The translations under genes and the position numbers were made by a program. From NCBI GenBank assembly GCA_017893485.1, contig JACEHZ010000198.1, forward strand, positions 682,001 through 746,000: DNA of 64,000 bases. The letters are read 5' to 3'. This DNA is from Hemerocallis citrina (taxonomy: Eukaryota; Streptophyta; Magnoliopsida; Asparagales; Asphodelaceae). Each line of letters starts with the position of its first letter. The first letter of the stretch is position 1. Positions 14,744-27,940 of the stretch are shown in pieces. The notes under the pieces were generated by a model that was not told the DNA's origin, did not search any database, and saw nothing but the letters and a program-made list of their open reading frames with translations.

Positions 14744-16121
14744 ACTTAAACCCCTGGCTTGCCTATACAAGTACAATACAATTATAACCATGTAGAAATG
14801 GTGCATGTGAGATGATCTGAATTCTGGGATTAAACAAAACTAATTTAAAAACTTAATTACGTACCATATATATATAGTTATTTCACCAAATGGTTTTAAT
14901 TAAGCATTTCTTTATTTTAAACGTATAAACTCATGCTTTAGATGCAATAGTAAATACATATTAAAAAATTTGGGGGTGGGGACCTTAAATTGGAAAGAAA
15001 ATAAAAGACAATATTTAAATCATATTTATATTTTTGCTGTCTTTCTTTAACTAGACTAAATATTTATATTAAAAAACAAAAATTAAAAATTAAAAAATAA
15101 AGCATTTTCCCCAACTAGTTGATGTCGGCTAATGAAAGAAAAATAAAACAGTTTATTAAATAATACGAAATTTTAACTAACCACCTCTTCTACTTAGTTA
15201 CATCTATAACCATTTGTTTATATAAAATCTAACTTCTTTATTAATTAATATATTAGATCATTTTGATTCAAGCAGAGAGCTCCACATATTAATAAATATA
15301 AAGTAAAGTTATTGAATTGACCTCATGGAAACAGATTACATCTGGTTTGTGGAAGACAACTTCGTCACAAATTGCCTTCATTCGAATCTCTCAAGACAAG
15401 TAGTAGTCTACACGTGCCAAATCTATGAAATTATCAGACAAAATATTATAGGAAAGTACCATGATCGAGTCTTCTTCCCTCCATGTGTTTGCTACATTAT
15501 GCATCCCTCTCAAATAAGGTTGACAAGTAACTAGCACCTTCGATAGCACAAGAGTGGAGCATATAACTGAACACCTCCTGTGTAATTGTGCCCCATTATG
15601 ATCCAATCCATTAGCCTTGACTTGAAATGAAATGCTATGACCAACATCAATATCTCGTATCGTATAAAATTCTACATTGCCACAAAATTCCTATTTATAT
15701 TTTTTACTTGAACTAGGGCCGGCCCCACCCTTGAAGCAGGTGAGGTGGCCGCCTCAGGCCCCCGACATTTTCGCAATTTTAGCGGCCCCAAATTTCTAAT
15801 TCACTTGTAAATCGAGGCACGTATTTTGCGCGTAAAAGAAAAATACTATTATTAGGGCCCCCCAAATTAACTATTTGAGCCTTTAATTTTTTTTTTTTGA
15901 AGATTATTTGGGTTTATACTTGAAGACTTGAATTGAATTTGAGACTTTAAATTTGAGTGATTTAAAACAAATTTATATATTTTGCATATTTTGCTTTTAA
16001 CAATGTGCAAATTTTTTGTATACATTTTATTTTATTTTATTTTATTTTATTTTATTTTGTGTATGAGGAGCCCCATTTCAAGAGTTCACCTCGGGCCCCC
16101 GGGAAGTCAGGGCCGGCCCTG
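14744..16121 (-). repeat. Array unit U11, type Y
   Basis: Exon relic 15322-15690, hAT copy 15714-16121. Near-identical copy of U7; for example, AGCATATAACTG here where U7 has AGCAGATAACTG. Confidence 0.92.
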
Positions 16122-17524
16122 ACTTAAACCCTTGGCTTGCCTATACAAGTACAATACAATTATAACAATGTAGAAATGGTGCATGTGAGATGATCTGAAT
16201 TCCGGGATTAAACAAAACTAATTTAAAAACTTAATTACGTACCATATATATATAGTTATTTCACCAAATGGTTTTAATTAAGCATTTCTTTAATTTAAAC
16301 GTATAAACACATGCTTTAGATGCAATAGTAAATATTTATTAAAAAGATTTGGGGGTGGGGGACCTTAAATTGGAAAGAAAATAAAAGACAATATTTAAAT
16401 CATATTTATATTTTTGCTGTCTTTCTTAAACTAGACTAAATATTTATATTAAAAAACAAAAAACAAAAAACAAAAAAATAAAGCATTTTCCCCAACTAGT
16501 TGATGTCGGCTAATGAAAGAAAAATAAAACAGTTTATTAAATAATACGAAATTTTAACTAACCACCTCTTCTACTTAGTTACATCTATAACCTTTTGTTT
16601 ATATAAAATCTAACTTCTTTATTAATTAATATACTAGATCATTTTGATTCAAGTAGAGAGCACCACATGTTAAATATCAATATTAATAAATATAAAGTAA
16701 AGTTATTGAATTGACCTCTTGGAAACAGATTACATCTGGTTTGTGGAAGACAACTTCGTCACAAATTGCCTTCATTCGAATCTCTCAAGACAATTAGTAG
16801 TCTTCACGTGCCAAATCTGTGAAATTATCAGACAAAATATTATAGGAAAGTACCATGATCGAGTCTTCTTCCCTCCATGTGTTTGCTACATTATGCATCC
16901 CTCTCAAATAAGGTTGACGAGTAACTAGCACCTTCGATTGCACATGAGTGGCGCACATAACCGAACACCTCCTGTGTAATTGTGCCCCATTATGATCCAA
17001 TCCATTAGCCTTGACTTGAAATGAAATGCTATGACCAACATCAATATCTCGTATCGTATAAAATTCTTTATTGCCGCAAAATTCCTATTTATATTTTGTA
17101 CTTGAACTAGGGCCGACCCCACCCTTGAAGCGGGTGAGGTGGCCGCCTCAGGCCCCCGACATTTTCGCAATTTTAGCGGCCCCAAATTTTTAATTCACTT
17201 AAAAATATAGGCACGTATTTTGCGCGTAATAGAAAAATACTATTATTAGGGGCCCCAAATTAACTATTTGAGCCTTTAAATTTTTTTTTTGAAGATTATT
17301 TGGGTTTATACTTGAAGACTTGAATTGAATTGGAGACTTTAAATTTGAGTGATTTAAAACAAATTTATATATTTTGCTTATTTTGCTTTTAACAATGCGC
17401 AAACTTTTTGTATACATTTTGTTTTATTTTATTTTATTTTATTTTATTTTATTTTATTTTTGTGTATGGGGAGCCCCATTTCAGGAGTTCGCCTCGGGCC
17501 CCCGGGAAGTCAAGGCCGGCCCTG
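16122..17524 (-). repeat. Array unit U12, type L
   Basis: Exon relic 16716-17084, hAT copy 17108-17524. Same length as U8 (1403 bp) and nearly identical to it. Confidence 0.92.
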
Positions 17525-18945
17525 ACTTAAACCCCTGGCTTGCCTATACAAGTACAATACAATTATAACAATGTAGAAATGGTGCGTATGAGATGATATG
17601 AATTCCGGGATTAAACAAAACTAATTTAAAAACTTAATTACGTACCATATATATATAGTTATTTCACCAAATGGTTTTAATTAAGCATTTCTTTATTTTA
17701 AACCTATAAACACATGCTTTAGATGCAATAGTAAATACTTATTAAAAAAATTTTTTGGTGGGGGACCTTAAATTGGAAAGAAAATAAAAGACAATATTTA
17801 AATCATATTTATATTTTTGCTGTCTTTCTTAAACTAGACTAAATGTTTATATTAAAAAACAAAAAACAAAAAACAAAAAAATAAAGCATTTTCCCCACCT
17901 AGTTGATGTCGGCTAATGAAAGAAAAATAAAACAGTTTATTAAATAATACGAAATTTTAACTAACCACCTCTTCTACTTAGTTACATCTATAACCATTTG
18001 TTTATATGAAATCTAACTTCTTTATTAATTAATATATTAGATCATTTTGATTCAAGTACAGAGCACCACATGTTATATATCAATATTAATAAATATAAAG
18101 TAAAGTTATTGAATTGACTTCTTGGAAACAGATTACATCTGGTCTGTGGAAGACAACTTCGTCACAAATTGCCTTCATTCGAATCTCTCAAGACAAGTAG
18201 TAGTCTTCACGTGCCAAATCTATGAAATTATCAGACAAAATATTATAGGAAAGTACCATGATCGAGTCTTCTTCCCTCCATGTGTTTGCTACATTATGCA
18301 TCCCTCTCAAATAAGGTTGACGAGTAACTAGCACCTTCGATTGCACAAGAGTGGAGCATATAACTAAACACCTCCTGTGTAATTATGCCCCATTATGATC
18401 CAATCCATTAGCCTTGACTTGAAATGAAATGCTATGACCAACATCAATATCTCGTATCGTATAAAATTCTTTATTGCCGCAAAATTCCTATTTATATTTT
18501 GTACTTGAACTAGGGCCGGCCCCACCCTTGAAGCGGGTGAGGTGGCTGCGTCAGGCCCCCGACGTTTTCGCAATTTTAGCGGCCCCAAATTTTTAATTCA
18601 CTTGTAAATATAGGCACGTATTTTGCGCGTAAAAGAAAAATACTATTATTAGGGGCCCCAAAATTAACTATTTGAGCCTTTATTTTTTTTTTTTTTGAAG
18701 ATTATTTGGGTTTGTACTTGAAGACTTAAATTGAATTTGAGACTTTAAATTTGAGTGATTTAAAACAAATTTATATATTTTGCATATTTTGCTTTTAACA
18801 ATGTGCAAATTTTTTGTATACATTTTATTTTATTTTATTTTATTTTATTTTATTTTATTTTATTTTATTTTATTTTATTTTTGTGTATTGGGAGCCCCAT
18901 TTCAGGAGTTCGCCTCGGGCCCCCGGGAAGTCAGGGCCGGCCCTG
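17525..18945 (-). repeat. Array unit U13, type S
   Basis: Exon relic 18119-18487, hAT copy 18511-18945. Copy of U9 up to the hAT microsatellite. The hAT right end then reads TTGTGTATTGGG rather than TTCTGTATTGGG, so the higher-order duplication ends within this hAT copy. Confidence 0.92.
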
Positions 18946-20324
18946 ACTTAAATCCCTGGCTTGCCTATACAAGTACAATACAATTATAACAATGTAGAAA
19001 TGGTGCATGTGAGATGATCTGAATTCTGGGATTAAACAAAACTAATTTAAAAACTTAATTACGTACCATATATATATAGTTATTTCACCAAATGGTTTTA
19101 ATTAAGCATTTCTTTATTTTAAACGTATAAACTCATGCTTTAGATGCAATAGTAAATACATATTAAAAAATTTGGGGGTGGGGACCTTAAATTGGAAAGA
19201 AAATAAAAGACAATATTTAAATCATATTTATATTTTTGCTGTCTTTCTTTAACTAGACTAAATATTTATATTAAAAAACAAAAAATAAAAATTAAAAAAT
19301 AAAGCATTTTCCCCAACTAGTTGATGTCGGCTAATGAAAGAAAAATAAAACAGTTTATTAAATAATACGAAATTTTAACTAACCACCTCTTCTACTTAGT
19401 TACATCTATAACCATTTGTTTATATGAAATCTAACTTCTCTATTAATTAATATATTAGATCATTTTGATTCAAGCAGAGAGCTCCACATATTAATAAATA
19501 TAAAGTAAAGTTATTGAATTGACCTCATGGAAACAGATTACATCTGGTTTGTGGAAGACAACTTCGTCACAAATTGCCTTCATTCGAATCTCTCAAGACA
19601 AGTAGTAGTCTACACGTGCCAAATCTATGAAATTATCAGACAAAATATTATAGGAAAGTACCATGATCGAGTCTTCTTCCCTCCATGTGTTTGCTACATT
19701 ATGCATCCCTCTCAAATAAGGTTGACAAGTAACTAGCACCTTCGATAGCACAAGAGTGGAGCATATAACTGAACACCTCCTGTGTAATTGTGCCCCATTA
19801 TGATCCAATCCATTAGCCTTGACTTGAAATGAAATGCTATGACCAACATCAATATCTCGTATCGTATAAAATTCTACATTGCCACAAAATTCCTATTTAT
19901 ATTTTTTACTTGAACTAGGGCCGGCCCCACCCTTGAAGCAGGTGAGGTGGCCGCCTCAGGCCCCCGACATTTTCGCAATTTTAGCGGCCCCAAATTTCTA
20001 ATTCACTTGTAAATCGAGGCACGTATTTTGCGCGTAAAAGAAAAATACTATTATTAGGGGCCCCCAAATTAACTATTTGAGCCTTTAATTTTTTTTTTTT
20101 TGAAGATTATTTGGGTTTATACTTGAAGACTTGAATTGAATTTGAGACTTTAAATTTGAGTGATTTAAAACAAATTTATATATTTTGCATATTTTGCTTT
20201 TAACAATGTGCAAATTTTTTGTATACATTTTATTTTATTTTATTTTATTTTATTTTATTTTGTGTATGAGGAGCCCCATTTCAAGAGTTCACCTCGGGCC
20301 CCCGGGAAGTCAGGGCCGGCCCTG
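18946..20324 (-). repeat. Array unit U14, type Y
   Basis: Exon relic 19524-19892, hAT copy 19916-20324. Shares the ACTTCTCTATTAATT variant with U7 and the ACATTGCCACAAAA variant with U7, U11 and U18. Confidence 0.92.
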
Positions 20325-21727
20325 ACTTAAACCCTTAGCTTGCCTATACAAGTACAATACAATTATAACAATGTAGAAATGGTGCTTGTGAGATGATCTG
20401 AATTCCGGGATTAAACAAAACTAATTTAAAAACTTAATTACGTACCATATATATATAGTTATTTCACCAAATGGTTTTAATTAAGCATTTCTTTAATTTA
20501 AACGTATAAACACATGCTTTAGATGCAATAGTAAATACTTATTAAAAAGATTTGGGGGTGGGGACCTTAAAATGGAAAGAAAATAAAAGACAATATTTAA
20601 ATCATATTTATATTTTTGCTGTCTTTCTTAAACTAGACTAAATATTTATATTAAAAAACAAAAAACAAAAAACAAAAAAATAAAGTATTTTCCCCAACTA
20701 GTTGATGTCGGCTAATGAAAGAAAAATAAAACAGTTTATTAAATAATACGAAATTTTAAATAACCACCTCTTCTACTTAGTTACATCTATAACCATTTGT
20801 TTATATAAAATCTAACTTCTTTATTAATTAATATACTAGATCATTTTGATTCAAGTAGAGAGCACCACATGTTAAATATCAATATTAATAAATATAAAGT
20901 AAAGTTATTGAATTGACCTCTTGGAAACAGATTACATCTGGTGTGTGGAAGACAACTTCGTCACAAATTGCCTTCATTCGAATCTCTCAAGACAATTAGT
21001 AGTCTTCACGTGCCAAATCTGTGAAATTATCAGACAAAATATTATAGGAAAGTACCATGATCGAGTCTTCTTCCCTCCATGTGTTTGCTACATTATGCAT
21101 CCCTCTCAAATAAGGTTGACGAGTAACTAGCACCTTCGATTGCACATGGGTGGCGCACATAACCGAACACCTCCTGTGTAATTGTGCCCCATTATGATCC
21201 AATCCATTAGCCTTGACTTGAAATGAAATGCTATGACCAACATCAATATCTCGTATCGTATAAAATTCTTTATTGCCGCAAAATTCCTATTTATATTTTG
21301 TACTTGAACTGGGGCCGACCCCACCCTTGAAGCGGGTGAGGTGGCCGCCTCAGACCCCCGACATTTTCGCAATTTTAGCGGCCCCAAATTTTTAATTCAC
21401 TTAAAAATATAGGCACGTATTTTTGCGCGTAATAGAAAAATACTATTATTAGGGGCCCCAAATTAACTATTTGAGCCTTTAAATTTTTTTTTTGAAGATT
21501 ATTTGGGTTTATACTTGAAGACTTGAATTGAATTTGAGACTTTAAATTTGAGTGATTTAAAAAAAAATTATATATTTTGCATATTTTGCTTTTAACAATG
21601 CGCAAACTTTTTGTATACATTTTATTTTATTTTATTTTATTTTATTTTATTTTATTTTATTTTTGTGTATGGGGAGCCCCATTTCAGGAGTTCGCCTCGG
21701 GCCCCCGGGAAGTCAGGGCCGGCCCTG
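20325..21727 (-). repeat. Array unit U15, type L
   Basis: Exon relic 20918-21286, hAT copy 21310-21727. Exon has GGTGTGTGG; the hAT left end is TGGGGCCGACC, as in U2. Confidence 0.92.
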
Positions 21728-23696
21728 ATTTAAACCCCTGGCTTGCCTATACAAGTACAATACAATTATAACAATGTAGAAATGGTGCATGTGAGATGAT
21801 CTGAATTCCGGGATTAAACAAAACTAATTTAAAAACTTAATTACGTACCATATATATATAGTTATTTCACCAAATGGTTTTAATTAAGCATTTCTTTATT
21901 TTAAACGTATAAACACATGCTTTAGATGCAATAGTAAATACTTATTAAAAAAATTTGGGGCGGGGGAACTTAAATTGGAAAGAAAATAAAAGACAATATT
22001 TAAATCAAATTTATATTTTTGCTGTCTTTCTTAAACTAGACTAAATATTTATATTAAAAAACAAAAAACAAAAAAATAAAGCATTTTCCCAAACTAGTTG
22101 ATGTCGGCTAATGAAAGAAAAATAAAACAGTTTATTAAATAATACGAAATTTTAACTAACCACCTCTTCTACTTAGTTACATCTATAACCATTTGTTTAT
22201 ATAAAATCTAACTTCTTTATTAATTAACTAGATTTGCCCGTGGGCACGTGCCTACGGCACGTTTTCGGAACGATACAAAACACGAAAAGCCATGTAAACA
22301 GTAAAACAACAATTATGTAACTCAAGTTTGAATAGTATGACAATAATTAGTTGTAAATAAAAGTCCGTGTTTTCATTAGTATATGTTGAAAAATAATTAT
22401 AAATGAGGGTGCAAATCTAACTTCTTAAAACTTTTAGTGTGGAAAATGATGAAATTTAACATTTGAAGAGATATATTTGCTATTTTCAATATAACATGTG
22501 CAATAAAAAAATATAAAAATTCTGAAAATTTACAAACCTGAAATTTTAAAATCTAAATTTCTAAATAAATAAAGAAAGAATGGGAAAGAGAGGTAGGGAG
22601 AGAGAGAAAGAGAGAAGAGAGAAAGAGTAATAAAGTAATGAGTATTTTAGTTTTGGAGGGAAAATTTTGGTTTTGGGATTTGAAATTTTGGGAGGGAAAA
22701 TATGTTTTGTGAGGTTAGATCTGAGCCTTTGATTTTGGGGAGGATTGATTGTGAGCCACTTGATAGCTTTCTTTGTAATTTATTATATAGATGTATTAGA
22801 TCATTTTGATTCAAGTAGAGAGCTCCACATGTTATATATCAATATTAATAAATATAAAGTAAAGTTATTGAATTGACCTCATGGAAACAGATTACATCTG
22901 GTTTGTGGAAGACAACTTCGTCACAAATTGCCTTCATTCGAATCTCTCAAGACAAGTAGTAGTCTACACGTGCCAAATCTATGAAATTATCAGACAAAAT
23001 ATTATAGGAAAGTACCATGATCGAGTCTTCTTCCCTCCATGTGTTTGCTACATTATGCATCCCTCTCAAATAAGGTTGACGAGTAACTAGCACCTTCGAT
23101 AGCACAAGAGTGGAGCATATAACTGAACACCTCCTGTGTAATTGTGCCCCATTATGATCCAATGCATTAGCCTTGACTTGAAATGAAATGCTATGACCAA
23201 CATCAATATCTCGTATCGTATAAAATTCTTTATTGCCGCAAAATTCCTATTTATATTTTGTACTTTAACTAGGGCCGGCCCCACCCTTGAAGCGGGTGAG
23301 GTGGCCGCGTCAGGCCCCCGACGTTTTCGCAATTTTAGCGTCCCCAAATTTTTAATTCACTTGTAAATATAGGCACGTATTTTGCGCGTAAAAGAAAAAT
23401 ACTATTATTAGGGGCCCCAAAATTAACTATTTGAGCCTTTAATTTTTTTTTTTTTTTGAAGATTATTTGGGTTTATACTTGAAGACTTGAATTGAATTTG
23501 AGACTTTAAATTTGAGTGATTTAAAAAAAATTTATATATTTTGCATATTTTGCTTTTAACAATGTGCAAATTTTTTGTATACATTTTATTTTATTTTATT
23601 TTATTTTATTTTATTTTATTTTATTTTATTTTTGTGTATTGGGAGCCCCATTTCAGGAGTTCGCCTCGGGCCCCCGGGAAGTCAGGGCCGGCCCTG
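21728..23696 (-). repeat. Array unit U16, type Y, with Helitron
   Basis: 1969 bp because a 564-bp Helitron lies at 22228-22791; without it the unit is 1405 bp. Exon relic 22878-23246, hAT copy 23270-23696 with the ACTTTAAC left flank. Confidence 0.93.
22228..22791 (-). mobile_element. Non-autonomous Helitron inserted in unit U16
   Basis: Read on the minus strand the element starts TCTATATAATAAATTAC and ends CTAG, inserted exactly between A and T of the unit sequence ATTAATTAA|TATTAG with no target duplication. Just inside the CTAG end are two short palindromes: TGCCCGTGGGCA (22235-22246) and CGTGCCTACGGCACG (22247-22261), matching the 3' subterminal hairpin of Helitrons. No coding capacity at 564 bp. 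A purine-rich GAGA tract lies near 22595-22630. No other unit carries it. Confidence 0.88.
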
Positions 23697-25140
23697 ACTT
23701 AAATCCCTGGCTTGCCTAAACAAGTACAATACAATTATAACAATGTAGAAATGGTGCATGTGAGATGATCTGAATTCCGGGATTAAACAAAACTAATTTA
23801 AAAACTTAATTACGCACCATATATATATAGTTATTTCACCAAATGGTTTTAATTAAGCATTTCTTTATTTTAAACGTATAAACACATGCTTTAGATGCAA
23901 TAGTAAATACTTATTAAAAAAAATTTTGGGGAGGGGGACCTTAAATTGCAAAGAAAATAAAAGACATTATTTAAATCATATTTATATTTTTGCTGTCTTT
24001 CTTAAACTAGACTAAATATTTATATTAAAAAATAAAAAACAAAAAACAAAAAAATAAAGCATTTTCCCCAACTAGTTGATGTCGGCTAATGAAAGAAAAA
24101 TAAAACAGTTTATTAAATAATACGAAATTTTAACTAACCACCTCTTCTACTTAGTTACATCTATAACCATTTGTTTATATAAAATCTAACTTCTTTATTA
24201 ATTAATATATTAGATCATTTTGATTCAAGTAGAGAGCACCACATGTTATATATCAAAATTAATAAATATAAAGTAAAGTTATTGAATTGACTTCTTGGAA
24301 ACAGATTACATCTGGTCTGTGGAAGACAACTTCGTCACAAATTGCCTTCATTCGAATCTCTCAAGACAAGTAGTAGTCTTCACGTGCCAAATCTATGAAA
24401 TTATCAGACAAAATATTATAGGAAAGTACCATGATCGAGTCTTCTTCCCTCCATGTGTTTGCTACATTATGCATCCCTCTCAAATAAGGTTGACGAGTAA
24501 CTAGCACCTTCGATTGCACAAAAGTGGAGCATATAACTGAACACCTCCTGTGTAATTGTGCCCCATTATGATCCAATCCATTAGCCATGACTTGAAATGA
24601 AATGCTATGACCAACATCAATATCTCGTATCGTATAAAATTCTTTATTGCCGCAAAATTCCTATTTATATTTTGTACTTGAACTAGGGCCGGCCCCACCC
24701 TTGAAGCGGGTGAGGTGGCCGCCTCAGGCCCCCGACGTTTTCGCAATTTTAGCGGCCCCAAATTTTTAATTCACTTGTAAATATAGGCACGTATTTTGCA
24801 CGTAAAAGAAAAATACTATTATTAGGTGCCCCAAAATTAACTATTTGAGCCTTTAATTTTTTTTTTTGCTGATTATTAGGGTTTATACTTGAAGACTTGA
24901 ATTGAATTTGAGACTTTAAATTTGAGTGATTTAAAAGAAATTTATATATTTTGCATATTGTGCTTTTAACAATGTGCAAATTTTTTGTATACATTTTATT
25001 TTATTTTATTTTATTTTATTTTATTTTATTTTATTTTATTTTATTTTATTTTATTTTATTTTATTTTATTTTATTTTTGTGTATGGGGAGCCCCATTTCA
25101 GGAGTTCGCCTCGGGCCCCGGGAAGTCAGGGCAGGCCCTG
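23697..25140 (-). repeat. Array unit U17, type S
   Basis: Exon relic 24292-24660, hAT copy 24684-25140. Longest uninterrupted unit (1444 bp) because of about 17 TTTTA repeats near 24990-25077. Carries the TGCTGATTATTAGGG variant. Confidence 0.92.
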
Positions 25141-26533
25141 ACTTAAACCCCTGGCTTGCCTATACAAGTACAATACAATTATAACCATGTAGAAATGGTG
25201 CATGTGAGATGATCTGAATTCTGGGATTAAACAAAACTAATTAAAAAACTTAATTACGTACCATATATATATAGTTATTTCACCAAATGGTTTTAATTAA
25301 GCATTTCTTTATTTTAAACGTATAAACTCATGCTTTAGATGCAATAGTAAATACATATTAAAAAATTTGGGGGTGGGGACCTTAAATTGGAAAGAAAATA
25401 AAAGACAATATTTAAATCATATTTATATTTTTGCTGTCTTTCTTTAACTAGACTAAATATTTATATTAAAAAACAAAAATTAAAAATTAAAAAATAAAGC
25501 ATTTTCCCCAACTAGTTGATGTCGGCTAATGAAAGAAAAATAAAACAGTTTATCAAATAATACGAAATTTTAACTAACCACCTCTTCTACTTAGTTACAT
25601 CTATAACCATTTGTTTATATAAAATCTAACTTCTTTATTAATTAATATATTAAATCATTTTGATTCAAGTAGAGAGCTCCACATGTTATATATCAATATT
25701 AATAAATATAAAGTAAAGTTATTGAATTGACCTCATGGAAACAGATTACATCTGGTTTGTGGAAGACAACTTCGTCACAAATTGCCTTCATTCGAATCTC
25801 TCAAGACAAGTAGTAGTCTACACGTGCCAAATCTATGAAATTATCAGACAAAATATTATAGGAAAGTACCATGATCGAGTCTTCTTCCCTCCATGTGTTT
25901 GCTACATTATGCATCCCTCTCAAATAATGTTGACAAGTAACTAGCACCTTCGATAGCACAAGAGTGGAGCATATAATTGAATACCTCCTGTGTAATTGTG
26001 CCCCATTATGATCCAATCCATTAGCCTTGACTTGAAATGAAATGCTATGACCAACATCAATATCTCGTATCGTATAAAATTCTACATTGCCACAAAATTC
26101 CTATTTATATTTTTCACTTGAACTAGGGCCGGCCCCACCCTTGAAGCAGGTGAGGTGGCCGCCTCAGGCCCCCGACATTTTCGCAATTTTAGCGGCCCCA
26201 AATTTCTAATTCACTTGTAAATCGAGGCACGTATTTTGCGCGTAAAAGAAAAATACTATTATTAGGGCCCCCCAAATTAACTATTTGAGCCTTTAATTTT
26301 TTTTTTTTTTGAAGATTATTTGGGTTTATACTTGAAGACTTGAATTGAATTTGAGACTTTAAATTTGAGTGATTTAAAACAAATTTATATATTTTGCATA
26401 TTTTGCTTTTAACAATGTGCAAATTTTTTGTATACATTTTATTTTATTTTATTTTATTTTATTTTATTTTGTGTATGAGGAGCCCCATTTCAAGAGTTCA
26501 CCTCGGGCACCCGGGAAGTCAGGGCCGGCCCTG
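25141..26533 (-). repeat. Array unit U18, type Y
   Basis: Exon relic 25732-26100, hAT copy 26124-26533. Several private exon changes (CAAATAATGTTGACAAG, ATAATTGAATACC). Confidence 0.92.
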
Positions 26534-27940
26534 ACTTAAACCCTTGGCTTGCCTATACAAGTACAATACAATTATAACAATGTAGAAATGGTGCATGTGA
26601 GATGATCTGAATTCCGGGATTAAACAAAACTAATTTAAAAACTTAATTACGTACCATATATATATAGTTATTTCACCAAATGGTTTTAATTAAGCATTTC
26701 TTTAATTTAAACGTATAAACACATGCTTTAGATGCAATAGTAAATACTTATTAAAAAGATTTGGGGGTGGGGGACCTTAAATTGGAAAGAAAATAAAAGA
26801 CAATATTTAAATCATATTTATATTTTTGCTGTCTTTCTTAAACTAGACTAAATATTTATATTAAAAAACAAAAAACAAAAAACAAAAAAATAAAGCATTT
26901 TCCCCAACTAGTTGATGTCGGCTAATGAAAGAAAAATAAAACTGTTTATTAAATAATACGAAATTTTAACTAACCACCTCTTCTACTTAGTTACATCTAT
27001 AACCATTTGTTTATATAAAATCTAACTTCTTTATTAATTAATATATTAGATCATTTTGATTCAAGTAGAGAGCACCACATGTTATATATCAATATTAATA
27101 AATATTAAGTAAAGTTATTGAATTGACCTCTTGGAAACAGATTACATCTGGTTTGTGGAAGACAACTTCGTCACAAATTGCCTTCATTCGAATCTCTCAA
27201 GACAATTAGTAGTCTTCACGAGCCAAATCTGTGAAATTATCAGACAAAATATTATAGGAAAGTACCATGATCGAGTCTTCTTCCCTCCATGTGTTTGCTT
27301 CATTATGCATCCCTCTCAAATAAGGTTGACGAGTAACTAGCACCTTCGATTGCACATGAGTGGCGCACATAACCGAACACCTCCTGTGTAATTGTGCCCC
27401 ATTATGATCCAATCCATTAGCCTTGACTTGAAATGAAATGCTATGACCAACATCAATATCTCGTATCGTATAAAATTCTTTATTGCCGCAAAATTCCTAT
27501 TTATATTTTGTACTTTAACTAAGGCCGGCCCCACCCTTGAAGCGGGTGAGGTGGCCGCGTCAGGCCCCCGACGTTTTCGCAATTTTAGCGGCCCCAAATT
27601 TTTAATTCACTTGTAAATATAGGCATGTATTTTGCGCGTAAAAGAAAAATACTATTATTAGGGGCCCCAAAATTAACTATTTGAGTCTTTAATTTTTTTT
27701 TTTTTTGAAGATTATTTGGGTTTATACTTGAAGACTTGAATTGAATTTGCGACTTTAAATTTGAGTGATTTAAAACAAATTTATATATTTTGCATATTTT
27801 GCTTTTAACAATGTGCAAATTTTTTGTATACATTTTATTTTATTTTATTTTATTTTATTTTATTTTATTTTATTTTTGTGTATGGGGAGCCCCATTTCAG
27901 GAGTTCGCCTCGGGCCCCCGGGAAGTCAGGGCCGGCCCTG
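26534..27940 (-). repeat. Array unit U19, L exon joined to Y-type flank
   Basis: Exon relic 27128-27496, hAT copy 27520-27940. The exon has L markers (AATTAGTAGTC, GCACATAACCGAAC), but the hAT side has ACTTTAAC as in the Y units U5 and U16, so it looks recombinant. Confidence 0.9.

Noticed and set aside
24951..25184. Frames reading [10 protein letters not shown] in each hAT copy
   Set aside because: Translation of the TTTTA microsatellite, with length set by repeat number.
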